45,028 nt of DNA, from positions 1 to 45,028 of the forward strand of contig JAIFKM010000048.1 of NCBI GenBank assembly GCA_020049575.1, given 5' to 3'. This document shows, piece after piece, positions 1-8,052 of this stretch. The notes beneath the pieces are model-generated. The model was not told the origin of the DNA. It made no database searches and saw only the letters and a list, made by a program, of their open reading frames with translations. The position numbers and the translations under genes are program-made. The DNA comes from Desulfobulbaceae bacterium (lineage in GTDB: Bacteria; Desulfobacterota; Desulfobulbia; Desulfobulbales; Desulfocapsaceae). Positions within the stretch are counted from its first letter, which is position 1, and each line of letters starts with the position of its first letter.

Positions 1-418
1 GAGCCAGAGCCTCGGGTATCGAAGCAATATATTCGCGGTCGGTGGCGGTCATGCCCTTCTCGACTTGAGCTGAAAAGCCGCCGAGAATGTCGACTCCCAC
101 AGCAGTTGCGGCCCGGTCGAGGCACTTGGCCAACTCAACAAAGCCATGTCTGTCAAAACCGGCGCCGACAAAGGCGATGGGCGTCACGGATATCCGCTTG
201 TTGACCACGGGGATACCGAGTTTCTTGCTGATGGCATTACAGGTCGGCACGAAATTTCCGGCCAGTTCCTGTATCCTCTGTTCAATTCGTGCGCAAGTTC
301 CCTGCACGTCTCCGGTGCGGCAGTCAAGAATGTTGATGCCCATCGTGACTGTGCGGACATCGAGATTCTCCTTTTGGATCATCTCAACCGTGGCAAGGAT
401 CTGGTCTGATCGAAGCAT
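1..418 (-). CDS. UPF0210 / PFL family protein (DUF711), N-terminal part, cut by window edge
   Basis: Translating the minus strand from the ATG at 418-416 gives about 139 residues that read through the left edge. They match the start of the UPF0210/PFL family: MLRSDQILATVEMIQKENLD, later NILDCRTGDVQG, then VNKRISVTPIAFVGAG and GGFSAQVEKGMTATDREYI. A GGAG ribosome-binding site lies about 9 nt before the ATG. The family's enzymatic role is not firmly known; it is distantly related to glycyl-radical (pyruvate formate-lyase-like) folds. It lies 54 nt after an ACT-domain gene on the same strand, and this pairing is common in bacteria and archaea. The C-terminal part lies outside the window. The family call is confident, the function is not. 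Confidence 0.85.
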   Translation of the reverse strand, partial: MLRSDQILATVEMIQKENLDVRTVTMGINILDCRTGDVQGTCARIEQRIQELAGNFVPTCNAISKKLGIPVVNKRISVTPIAFVGAGFDRHGFVELAKCLDRAATAVGVDILGGFSAQVEKGMTATDREYIASIPEALA

Positions 419-472
419 AGTGTTTCTCCTCGCCGGTATTTCCGGCATGGCGATAGAGTATTAATCTGAAAG

Positions 473-1030
473 TCAATGCAGGCCTATCTCGTGGGTGACC
501 CGGAAAATGTCATTGTGCTGAATCACCAGCTTCAAACCACTGTCACGGGAAAAAATCTCGAGATCAGCAAGGATTGTGTCCATCGAGGCGGTATTGCGCA
601 AATCGAGTTGCAGGACCATTGTATACTGGTCGCCGGTCAGTGTCGTGGCCAGGTCGAGAATGTTGATGCCGTGACTGAAGCAGAACTGGCTGATGCTGTG
701 CACAAGTCCACTCCGGTTTTTGCCCTGGGCAGTCAGAATGTAGGTGTCTGAAGGAAGTGGCATGCTGGCTATTTCAATAGGAATATCCATTTCTTTGATC
801 AGTACCTCAAATTTCTCTCCTGACTGGATATGAGAAATTTCGGCGAGAACATCTTCTCGAGTGATGTCCTCTTCGAACGTGGCGATAAGGATCATGGTCA
901 GATAGCCGCAGAGAATGGACTGGTTGAGGTCGGCGAGATCTCCCTTGAGTGCATAGATTGCCCCAGTGATTTCTGCGATTATTCCCGGTCGGTCTTTCGA
1001 CATTACCGAGATGATCATTTGTTTACTCAT
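473..1030 (-). CDS. Tandem ACT-domain protein (GcvR-like)
   Basis: The 185-residue protein starts MSKQMIISVMSKDRPGIIAE, a typical ACT-domain opening. A second ACT unit starts near residue 95 (YILTAQGKNRSGLVHSISQF). ACT domains bind small ligands, often amino acids. Two in tandem without a catalytic domain resemble the glycine-cleavage repressor GcvR and related stand-alone sensors. I chose the ATG at 1030 because it begins the conserved domain and follows a GGAGC Shine-Dalgarno; the open frame extends upstream to 1261 but that extension has no ACT-like sequence. The UPF0210 gene follows on the same strand, so the pair is probably co-transcribed and functionally linked. The ligand cannot be told from sequence. 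Confidence 0.8.
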   Translation of the reverse strand: MSKQMIISVMSKDRPGIIAEITGAIYALKGDLADLNQSILCGYLTMILIATFEEDITREDVLAEISHIQSGEKFEVLIKEMDIPIEIASMPLPSDTYILTAQGKNRSGLVHSISQFCFSHGINILDLATTLTGDQYTMVLQLDLRNTASMDTILADLEIFSRDSGLKLVIQHNDIFRVTHEIGLH

Positions 1031-1206
1031 GCTTATTGGTGCTCCTGTAAAAATGACGCGATGGTTGCGGGTTGAGGCAGATCCGGAGGATATTTCCCGG
1101 TTGATTGGCCACGACAATATGGCACTGTTTGCCGGAATCATCAACGATATAATAGTCTCATCTGGCCTGTTTGAGGGAAATATAGTTGATGAAACCATAT
1201 GGATAT

Positions 1207-1234
1207 TTGAATTGCGGAGGATAATGTTTATACT
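1207..1234 (+). promoter_or_regulatory. Probable sigma-70 promoter for the lipoprotein pair
   Basis: TTGAAT at 1207-1212 and TATACT at 1229-1234 are separated by 16 nt, close to the sigma-70 consensus. Transcription would begin near 1241, about 50 nt before the first lipoprotein ATG. Confidence 0.45.
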
Positions 1235-1291
1235 CCAATGAAAATGAACATGTTGATACAAAATTGCTCAAACTCATAGAGGGGAAGGCGT

Positions 1292-1774
1292 ATGCAGAGG
1301 ACGGCGCAAGTACTGATGTTTCTTTTGGCAGCACTGCTGGTAAGTGGCTGTGCTGTCGTAAATAATGGAACTGTAAGCAGAAATGCTGAGGTGGATGGAT
1401 TCTTCAAGGCGGGCGCAATTCCCAATGAATACCGCTATTACTATTTCGGAGAGCGACAGCAGCCTGTGGCAATATTAGGGATCAGAAAAGAGTATACACT
1501 GCAGACAGACTTCTGGACGCCGATTGTGCTCAGCGATGAACAAATGGAAAAATGGCGTAAGTATTTCAAAGATAACTTTGGCTGGATTGACAACAGTTCA
1601 CGGCAGCGGCTGATGTTTGCCGGATACAGTCTCGCGGACCCGCAGGGTAAACAAGCAGGTGTGCTGTATTCTCTCTATGATTGGATTGTTGTTAAATTTC
1701 CTGGGGAAAATACGGTTGTTGTCTATCCGCCGCAGCCCAGAATCAAGGATCCGCTGTTGGCTCCGGCCCAGTGA
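1292..1774 (+). CDS. Predicted lipoprotein, paralogue 1 of a tandem pair
   Basis: The 160-residue protein has a short basic start, a hydrophobic stretch and a lipobox (LVSG|C, Cys at about residue 20), so it is predicted to be lipidated and exported. The mature part carries EYRYYYFG, ILGIRKEYTL, FAGYSLADPQG and YDWIVVKFP, all of which recur in the next gene. I do not recognise a named family. The ATG at 1292 is preceded by an AGGGGAAGG ribosome-binding site. The paralogue begins 41 nt downstream and ppk follows. The aromatic-rich conserved blocks suggest a compact globular domain; no enzymatic motif is apparent. Confidence 0.8.
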   Translation: MQRTAQVLMFLLAALLVSGCAVVNNGTVSRNAEVDGFFKAGAIPNEYRYYYFGERQQPVAILGIRKEYTLQTDFWTPIVLSDEQMEKWRKYFKDNFGWIDNSSRQRLMFAGYSLADPQGKQAGVLYSLYDWIVVKFPGENTVVVYPPQPRIKDPLLAPAQ

Positions 1775-1815
1775 GCGGTTGCGTGGTATGGTTTTGCAGT
1801 TGAGAAGGAGGGAAT

Positions 1816-2304
1816 ATGCTGAAAATTACATATCGAATCGTGGTGTTTTTGCTGGTCATGTTGACGACCGGCTGCGCGGCAGGCAATTTTGGTTCAAACA
1901 GCAGAAATAATGATGTCGACAGGATTTTTCGTTCAGGCTCCATGCCAACAGAATATCGTTATTATTATTATGGCTGGGAGACTGAACCTACAGCCATCAT
2001 GGGCATCAGAAAGGACTTGACGCTGCGGTCGAAATATTGGCACGAGGTCGCCATTACTGCCCAGCAGACGCAGAAATGGCGGAAATTTTTTATTCAAAGC
2101 ATCGGTTGGTATGATGATCGCAAACATGGTCCCCTCAGGTTTGCCGGATACAGCCTCTTTGATCCGCAGGGACGTGAGGTCGGGATTGTTTATTCCCAGT
2201 ACGACTGGATTGTTGCCGACTTCCCGGAACCAGGCGTGATTGTAGTGCATCCTCCGCAACCTAAGGAAAGTGCCCACTCAATATTGCGACCATCTTTTCG
2301 GTAA
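1816..2304 (+). CDS. Predicted lipoprotein, paralogue 2 of a tandem pair
   Basis: This 162-residue protein has a signal peptide ending in a lipobox (LTTG|C, Cys at about residue 20). Its mature region aligns along its length with the preceding gene: EYRYYYYG, IMGIRKDLTL, KWRKFF, FAGYSLFDPQG and YDWIVADFP. This is most simply a tandem duplication followed by divergence. The AAGGAGG ribosome-binding site 6 nt before the ATG is strong. The two genes probably form one transcript. The function is unknown and the family is not one I can name. Confidence 0.82.
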   Translation: MLKITYRIVVFLLVMLTTGCAAGNFGSNSRNNDVDRIFRSGSMPTEYRYYYYGWETEPTAIMGIRKDLTLRSKYWHEVAITAQQTQKWRKFFIQSIGWYDDRKHGPLRFAGYSLFDPQGREVGIVYSQYDWIVADFPEPGVIVVHPPQPKESAHSILRPSFR

Positions 2305-2314
2305 CAGGAAAAGG

Positions 2315-2336
2315 ATAGTCCCCCCCCTTTGACTAT
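2315..2336 (+). repeat. Inverted repeat enclosing a run of eight C upstream of ppk
   Basis: ATAGTC (2315-2320) and GACTAT (2331-2336) can pair, with a loop containing the rest of a C8 run (2320-2327) and TTT. It sits in the 66-nt gap between the second lipoprotein and ppk. It could be a weak RNA hairpin or simply a homopolymer tract; no T tract follows directly. Confidence 0.35.
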
Positions 2337-2370
2337 ATGATTCCTTGTACACCAGCAAAAAGAGCATCTT

Positions 2371-4560
2371 GTGAATATACCAGTAAAACCTCCTATTTCT
2401 CGCCGAAGTTCCTCGAGAAGGAAAACAGGCCAGAATGTGCCGCCTTCTGTCCCTGGCAGTGAACTGTCACGATCGCCGCAGCGATTTTTTAACCGGGAAT
2501 TGAGTTGGCTGGCTTTTAACGAGCGAGTGCTGGAAGAGGCCCGGAATGTCAGCCATCCATTGCTTGAAAGGGTTCGTTTTCTTTCCATATCCGCTTCGAA
2601 TTGGGATGAGTTCTATATGGTGCGGGTTGCCGGTCTCAAGGGACAGATTGAGGCAGGTATCGTCACTCCGAGTATCGACGGTCTCAGTCCGCAGGAACAG
2701 ATCTCCGTCATACTCGCCAGGGCGGCCTCCTTGATGCAGGAACAGCAGGCCTGCTGGCGGGAGCTGCAAGTGGAACTCAAGGAGAAAGGGATTGAACTGC
2801 AGTCGCCGGAAGAACTCGAGGTTGCAGAACGGAAATGGCTGCAGGACTGTTTCGTTGAGCATATTTTTCCTCTCCTTACGCCGATTGCAGTCGATCCGGC
2901 CACTGCCTTCCCGTTCATTCCCAATCTCGGCTTCTGTTTGCTTCTGCAGCTTGAAAGGCCAGATGGCGAAGGGATGTATGCCCTCGTACCCATCCCTAAG
3001 CAGGTGGACCGGTTTATCCGTCTGCCCGGCGGCAGGTCTGCCAGGTTTGTCCTCCTGGAGGATATTATCCTGCATTTTCTGACCTACCTCTATCCAAGTT
3101 TCAAACTCAAGCGTGGCGGTACCCTGCGTGTTATCCGCGATACGGTTATGGAGATCGATGAGCGGGCGGAAGATCTGGTGGAGACCTTCGAAACGGCGCT
3201 GAAGGCCCGACGCCGCGGTTCGGTTATCCGCCTGTCGATCAATGCCGATATTGATCCTGGCCTGCGCCGGATTATCGTCGATGAACTGGAGGTCGATCAG
3301 AACAATATTTTCCTGCGCGAGGGGATACTCGGCCTTGTTGATATAAAGCAGTTGATCGTTGCTGATCGGCCGGATCTGCTTTTCCCGCCGTTTGAGGCCC
3401 GCTTCCCAGAAAGGGTCAGGGATTTCAACGGTGATATCTTTGTTGCCATTCGGGCTAAGGACTTTATAGTTCATCATCCTTACGAGAGCTTTGATGTGGT
3501 CGCGCAGTTTGTCAACCAGGCTGCCCATGATCCGGCCGTTATAGCCATCAAGCAGACCCTGTATCGTACCAGCAGCGATTCGCCGATAGTGGTAGCCCTC
3601 ATTGAGGCGGCCGAGGCCGGCAAACAGGTGACGGCGGTCGTGGAGTTGAAGGCTCGCTTCGACGAAGAGGCGAATATCCGTTGGGCGAGGGAATTGGAGG
3701 AAGCGGGGGCCCATGTGGTCTATGGTTTCGTCGACAAGAAGATCCATGCCAAACTTAGCCTGGTGGTGCGCCGGGAGGGCAGGCGACTGCAGTCCTATGC
3801 CCATTTCGGCACAGGTAACTATCACCCGGTCACCGCCCGGATTTATACCGACCTGTCATTTTTTACCGACAACGAAAGCCTTTGTTGGGATGCGCTGCAG
3901 ATCTTTAATTATATGACCGGCTATGATCCGCCCCAGTGTCTGAATAAGCTGGCCTTTGCCCCAAAGACCCTGCGTGTTGCCCTGATGGATCTCATTTCCC
4001 AGGAGGTGGACCATGCCCGATCGGGGAGGCCGGCCACGATCTGGCTCAAGACCAATGCCTTGACTGATCGAGACCTCATTGATGGGTTGTATCAGGCCTC
4101 ACAGGCCGGGGTGCAGATCAAGGCAATTGTCCGCGGCATCTGCGCCCTGAGGCCCGGTGTCCCGGGGCTTTCCGAAAACATTGAGGTGAAGAGCATTATC
4201 GGGCGCTTTCTCGAGCATTCAAGAATATTTGTCTTTGGTGCCGGAAACCCCGTGCCGTCGGAGAACGCAAAGGTTTTCATCTCCTCGGCCGACTGGATGG
4301 GGCGCAATATGGATGGCCGGGTCGAGTTGCTGGTGCCGATCGAGAATTCGACGGTGCATCAGCAGGTGCTCAATGAAATCATGGTGCGCTGTTTTAAGGA
4401 TACATCGCAGAGCTGGGAGCTGATGCCCGATGGGCAGTATCGGCGACTGCCGGTTGAGGGGCAAGGCTTTTCAGCGCACACCTATTTTATGACCAACCCC
4501 AGTCTCTCCGGGCGTGGCAGCGCAGGTGAACGGGAGGAAATACTGAAAGAGAGACCGTGA
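2371..4560 (+). CDS. ppk1: Polyphosphate kinase (PPK1)
   Basis: The 729-residue protein matches PPK1 in length and motifs. It polymerises the gamma-phosphate of ATP into polyphosphate, reversibly. The PPK N domain opens with NRELSWLAFNERVLEEA at about residue 41. The PLD-like catalytic half has RTSSDSPIVVALIEAA, and KKIHAKL with His459 is the expected autophosphorylated histidine. A second conserved histidine is His478 (YAHFGTGNYH). The start is GTG at 2371; no in-frame ATG occurs before the conserved domain, and the ribosome-binding site is weak. It follows the lipoprotein pair and could share their transcript. The about 35-residue basic N-terminal extension looks disordered. Confidence 0.96.
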   Translation: MNIPVKPPISRRSSSRRKTGQNVPPSVPGSELSRSPQRFFNRELSWLAFNERVLEEARNVSHPLLERVRFLSISASNWDEFYMVRVAGLKGQIEAGIVTPSIDGLSPQEQISVILARAASLMQEQQACWRELQVELKEKGIELQSPEELEVAERKWLQDCFVEHIFPLLTPIAVDPATAFPFIPNLGFCLLLQLERPDGEGMYALVPIPKQVDRFIRLPGGRSARFVLLEDIILHFLTYLYPSFKLKRGGTLRVIRDTVMEIDERAEDLVETFETALKARRRGSVIRLSINADIDPGLRRIIVDELEVDQNNIFLREGILGLVDIKQLIVADRPDLLFPPFEARFPERVRDFNGDIFVAIRAKDFIVHHPYESFDVVAQFVNQAAHDPAVIAIKQTLYRTSSDSPIVVALIEAAEAGKQVTAVVELKARFDEEANIRWARELEEAGAHVVYGFVDKKIHAKLSLVVRREGRRLQSYAHFGTGNYHPVTARIYTDLSFFTDNESLCWDALQIFNYMTGYDPPQCLNKLAFAPKTLRVALMDLISQEVDHARSGRPATIWLKTNALTDRDLIDGLYQASQAGVQIKAIVRGICALRPGVPGLSENIEVKSIIGRFLEHSRIFVFGAGNPVPSENAKVFISSADWMGRNMDGRVELLVPIENSTVHQQVLNEIMVRCFKDTSQSWELMPDGQYRRLPVEGQGFSAHTYFMTNPSLSGRGSAGEREEILKERP

Positions 4561-4605
4561 GCACCATTCGTAATTCTGCCCGGAACACTCTTCTCGTATT
4601 GGTCG

Positions 4606-5298
4606 TCATTCCAGATCGACTGGACCGATATTCCGCATCTGCCGCATGATCCATTGCCTTCGCTGCTGCAGGTAGGCGGTTGGTCGTGCGGCATTCCATC
4701 GTCGAGGAGAAGGCAGTACGGCGGCGAGCATGGCAGCTTCTGACGTTTTGAGCTGTGCGGCCCTTTTGTGAAAATATTTTCGAGATGCCTGCTCGGCGCC
4801 ATAGATTCCGGGGCCGAATTCAGCGACATTGAGGTAGACCTCGATGATTCGCTCTTTGTTCCACGCCAATTCCAGGAGAAGCGTAAAGTATACCTCAACC
4901 GCCTTGCGCAGATACGAACTGGTTGGCCAGAGAAAGAGATTCTTGGCCGTCTGCTGGGATATGGTGCTCGCCCCTTTCTGTCTCTTTCCCCGGCTGTTGT
5001 CTTTGTATGCTTTGGCAATGGCATCAAGGTCAAAGCCCGAATGGTGGAGGAATTTCTGGTCTTCGGAGGCAATAACAGCCTGTATCAGGAAAGGAGAAAT
5101 TTTTTTCAGAGGCTGCCATTGTTTTTGAATGACAAAACCCTTGCCCTCTGACAGCCCTTCAAATCCTCGGATGATCATCAATGGCGTAATGGGCGGAGGG
5201 ACAAAACGCAGGCAAATCGTTGAGGCGATGCTCAAGAGGATACAACTGCAGAAGAAGCGCAGGAACAGTTTCTGCAGGGTGGAAAATCGTAGCATCAT
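4606..5298 (-). CDS. mtgA: Monofunctional peptidoglycan glycosyltransferase MtgA
   Basis: A glycosyltransferase family 51 domain follows a single N-terminal membrane anchor. The motifs are EDQKFLHHSGFD with the catalytic Glu, GASTISQQTAKNLFL and NKERIIEVYLNVAEFGPGIYG. The enzyme polymerises lipid II into glycan strands on the outer face of the inner membrane; there is no transpeptidase domain and the length of about 230 residues fits MtgA. I take the ATG at 5298 as start; the frame also has TTG at 5310, and no clear ribosome-binding site favours either. It begins 38 nt after the mtaD stop on the same strand, so the two are probably co-transcribed. Its 3' end converges on ppk. Confidence 0.92.
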   Translation of the reverse strand: MMLRFSTLQKLFLRFFCSCILLSIASTICLRFVPPPITPLMIIRGFEGLSEGKGFVIQKQWQPLKKISPFLIQAVIASEDQKFLHHSGFDLDAIAKAYKDNSRGKRQKGASTISQQTAKNLFLWPTSSYLRKAVEVYFTLLLELAWNKERIIEVYLNVAEFGPGIYGAEQASRKYFHKRAAQLKTSEAAMLAAVLPSPRRWNAARPTAYLQQRRQWIMRQMRNIGPVDLE

Positions 5299-5336
5299 GG
5301 AATCAGTCAAGGAATAAACCGTATGTGGAAGCGGGG

Positions 5337-6641
5337 TCAGCGGGCCTGCCGTACCTGATGCGCCAGGAAAGTGATTTTCTCGAGGGTTTCCTCCAGGTCA
5401 AATGAGAGAATTTTCCTGTTTTCCATGATAATCCGGCCATCAATCATGACTGTGTGGACATCTGCGCCGCTCGCCGCATATACCAGTAGATCAGGATTGT
5501 AGAAAGGGGTCAAGCGAGGGGTGGCAAGGTCGAGGACGATCAGGTCCGCCTTGTAACCGGCCTTCAGATGGCCAAGGCGAGGGAGGCCCAGCAGCTTGGC
5601 GTTGTCCGTCGTGGCACATTGCAGCACACTCTGGGCCGGCATGGCGGTTGCATCCTGTTGCCGGACCTTCTGGATCTTGGCGAACAGATCCATCTCTTTG
5701 AACATATCCAAGCTGTTATTGCTGGCGCAGCCGTCGGTGCCTAGGCCAACGGTGATTTTTCGTTGGCGCATTTCTTCAACTCGGGCGATACCCGAGGCCA
5801 GCTTCATATTGCTCTGTGGGCAGGTAACCACCGAGGTTGCAGTTTTTTCGATGAGATCAAGGTCATGGTCATCGAGCCAGACACTGTGCACGCAGACGGT
5901 GTTCTCTCCGAGAAGGTTCAGGGATGCCAGATGGCGCACGGGGCTGGTGCCTTGCGGGTCGATGATCATTTCCATCTCCTGCTGTCCCTCCGCCAGGTGG
6001 ATGAAAAATCGTACATCCGTCTTGTCGGCAAGTTCCTTGGCCTTTCTCAGGGTGGCAGGTGAGCAGGTGTAGGGGGCATGGGCAAACACCGCCGGCGTTA
6101 TTCGGGGATCGCGGTCTTTCCAATCTGCGATGAAAGAGGCAACTGTCTCGATATTTTTTCTGGGGTCGGGGACGCTTGGTGCCGGGAAGTCGACGATACC
6201 GTGTCCAATCACGGCCCGCATGCCGCAATCGCTGAGGGCTTGGGCCGACATTGCCGAAAAGAAATAGGCGTCGGCCACGCAGGTGGTGCCAGACAGAATC
6301 ATCTCAGCTGCGGCAAGTCTGGTGCACCAGTAAACCATCTCAGGGTTGACGTGCCGTGCCTCGGCTGGAAAGATGTGGCCGTGCAGCCAGGTCTTGAGGT
6401 CCAGGTCATCGGCCAGTCCCCTGAAAAGAGTCATGGCGCAGTGATTGTGGCCATTGATCAGTCCGGGCATGAGGAGTTTGCCACTGGCATCGATCACACT
6501 TGCTCCTGGAGGAATGGAAATTCCAGCCATGTCTCCTGTCTCGGCGATGGTGTCACCCTTTACCCGGAGATATGCATTATGGGTGAGATTCCCGTATGCT
6601 TTTGGCAGGAATGTGCAGTTTATGAACAGAGTTTCAGGCAT
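5337..6641 (-). CDS. mtaD: 5-methylthioadenosine/S-adenosylhomocysteine deaminase (amidohydrolase)
   Basis: The 434-residue protein is an amidohydrolase-superfamily TIM barrel. Metal ligands are visible in NGHNHCAMTLFRGLADD, in the FFIHLAEG and VHSVWLDD segments, and in VGLGTDGCASNNSLDM. This arrangement is typical of MtaD/TrzN-like deaminases acting on methylthioadenosine and S-adenosylhomocysteine; related family members deaminate other adenosine derivatives or guanine, so the substrate is an inference. I placed the start at 6641 (MPETLFINCTFLP), where the family homology begins; the frame stays open to a TTG at 6767 but that extension is not conserved in character. No clear ribosome-binding site is seen. 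mtgA follows. Confidence 0.85.
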   Translation of the reverse strand: MPETLFINCTFLPKAYGNLTHNAYLRVKGDTIAETGDMAGISIPPGASVIDASGKLLMPGLINGHNHCAMTLFRGLADDLDLKTWLHGHIFPAEARHVNPEMVYWCTRLAAAEMILSGTTCVADAYFFSAMSAQALSDCGMRAVIGHGIVDFPAPSVPDPRKNIETVASFIADWKDRDPRITPAVFAHAPYTCSPATLRKAKELADKTDVRFFIHLAEGQQEMEMIIDPQGTSPVRHLASLNLLGENTVCVHSVWLDDHDLDLIEKTATSVVTCPQSNMKLASGIARVEEMRQRKITVGLGTDGCASNNSLDMFKEMDLFAKIQKVRQQDATAMPAQSVLQCATTDNAKLLGLPRLGHLKAGYKADLIVLDLATPRLTPFYNPDLLVYAASGADVHTVMIDGRIIMENRKILSFDLEETLEKITFLAHQVRQAR

Positions 6642-6881
6642 GATCGGATAACAGGCTGAGGAGGAACGTCGCCGCGCATCGTTTGAAAACATGGGCGTTT
6701 TCGAATATTCCAGGTATAATACTTCGTTTTGAAATATTTGTCCGCAAAAGCTCTTTTTGTGCCGCAAGAATCCTGTCTGTTACTCGGGATGACCTTTACG
6801 GCTGTGATGGAGAAGAAGGCTGGCGGGTCATGTGGTCGGTTCCGACAGTTGTACCACGGGATAAACAGAAGAGAGGCGGAT

Positions 6882-6917
6882 GACAAGGGTGCTTGTCCCG
6901 ACCTCTTGTCTTTTTTT
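6882..6917 (+). terminator. Hairpin plus T7 in the leader of ychF (terminator or attenuator)
   Basis: GACAAG (6882-6887) can pair with CTTGTC at 6905-6910, which is followed directly by seven T residues. The same GACAAG can instead pair with a second CTTGTC at 6892-6897. The ychF ribosome-binding site (AAGGAG) begins just 4 nt after the T run. The mutually exclusive pairings resemble a small attenuator, but the terminator stem is only six pairs with a long loop. Confidence 0.4.
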
Positions 6918-6934
6918 GATAAGGAGTTGTTGTT

Positions 6935-8032
6935 ATGGGGTTTCGCTGCGGTATTGTCGGGTTGCCCAATGTTGGCAAATCGACAATTTTTAATGCATTG
7001 ACGGCGGCAGGTATTGCTGCCGAGAATTATCCGTTCTGCACAATTGAACCGAATGTTGGTATTGTCCCTCTGCCGGATGCACGCTTGGATGTCTTGGCCG
7101 ATATAGCCAAAACGAAAAAAAAGATCAATACCCAGATGGAATTCGTCGATATCGCCGGGTTGGTCAAAGGTGCCAGCAGAGGTGAAGGTCTGGGCAACCA
7201 GTTTCTTGGCCATATCCGGCAGGTTGATGCCATTGTGCATGTCATCCGCTGTTTTGAGGATGAAAATATTGTCCATGTCGATGGCAGCATTGATCCGGAC
7301 CGAGACCGCGAGGTCATCACCATGGAGTTGATTTTGGCCGATCTCGATACCGTTGAGAAAAGGCTGCGTAAAACCCAGAGCCAAGCCAAATCAGGTGATA
7401 AGACCTACAAGGCCCAGGCCGCCTGCCTTGAGCGCCTGCAGGCCCTTCTCGACTCGGGACAACCGGCCAGGAAACTCGTTCTCGAGAGTGAACTGGAAGA
7501 GGAACTTGTCAGGGATCTCTGCCTTCTCACTGCCAAACCGGTTCTTTATGTGGCGAATGTCAGTGAGGAAGAGGTTCTGGTCGGCAACGAATATGTGCGG
7601 CGTCTCGAGGCCGCGGCCGCCATCGAGGGCGATCGGGTGGTGATGATAGCCGGCAGCATCGAACAGGAACTGAGCCAGCTTGACAAGGAAGAACAGCAGG
7701 AATTTCTGCATGACATGCAGATGGAAGAGCCCGGTCTCAATCGCCTGATCAAGGCTGGATATGCCCTCCTGGGGTTGCAGACCTTTTTTACGGTCGGCGA
7801 AAAAGAAACCCGGGCCTGGACGATTACTGTGGGCACTAAGGCACCTGGCGCTGCCGGAAAAATCCATTCCGACTTCGAGCATGGATTTATCAGGGCGGAA
7901 GTGATTTCCTATGCAGACTATGTCGCCTGCCAGGGAGAAGTCAAAGCCAAGGAAAAGGGCCTGATGCGAGTTGAAGGAAAGGAGTATGTGGTAGCGGACG
8001 GTGACTGCATGTACTTCCGGTTCAACGTTTAG
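6935..8032 (+). CDS. ychF: Redox-regulated ATPase/GTPase YchF (Obg-like)
   Basis: The 365-residue protein opens MGFRCGIVGLPNVGKST with the P-loop at residues 9-17. It continues with FVDIAGLVKGASRGEGLGNQFL (switch II region), a coiled-coil insertion around residues 130-160, and the C-terminal TGS domain ending near EGKEYVVADGDCMYFRFNV. YchF proteins bind ribosomes and hydrolyse ATP in preference to GTP. Length and order match the family throughout. The AAGGAG ribosome-binding site is well placed. The gene heads a same-strand run with the YhaM-like nuclease, holB and ricT. Confidence 0.97.
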   Translation: MGFRCGIVGLPNVGKSTIFNALTAAGIAAENYPFCTIEPNVGIVPLPDARLDVLADIAKTKKKINTQMEFVDIAGLVKGASRGEGLGNQFLGHIRQVDAIVHVIRCFEDENIVHVDGSIDPDRDREVITMELILADLDTVEKRLRKTQSQAKSGDKTYKAQAACLERLQALLDSGQPARKLVLESELEEELVRDLCLLTAKPVLYVANVSEEEVLVGNEYVRRLEAAAAIEGDRVVMIAGSIEQELSQLDKEEQQEFLHDMQMEEPGLNRLIKAGYALLGLQTFFTVGEKETRAWTITVGTKAPGAAGKIHSDFEHGFIRAEVISYADYVACQGEVKAKEKGLMRVEGKEYVVADGDCMYFRFNV

Positions 8033-8052
8033 CCAAGAGGGCGGGAGAAGGC

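Noticed and set aside
2467-3825. 452-codon open frame on the minus strand
   Set aside because: It lies wholly inside ppk1 on the opposite strand, has no family resemblance and no ribosome-binding site; it is a shadow of the real gene.
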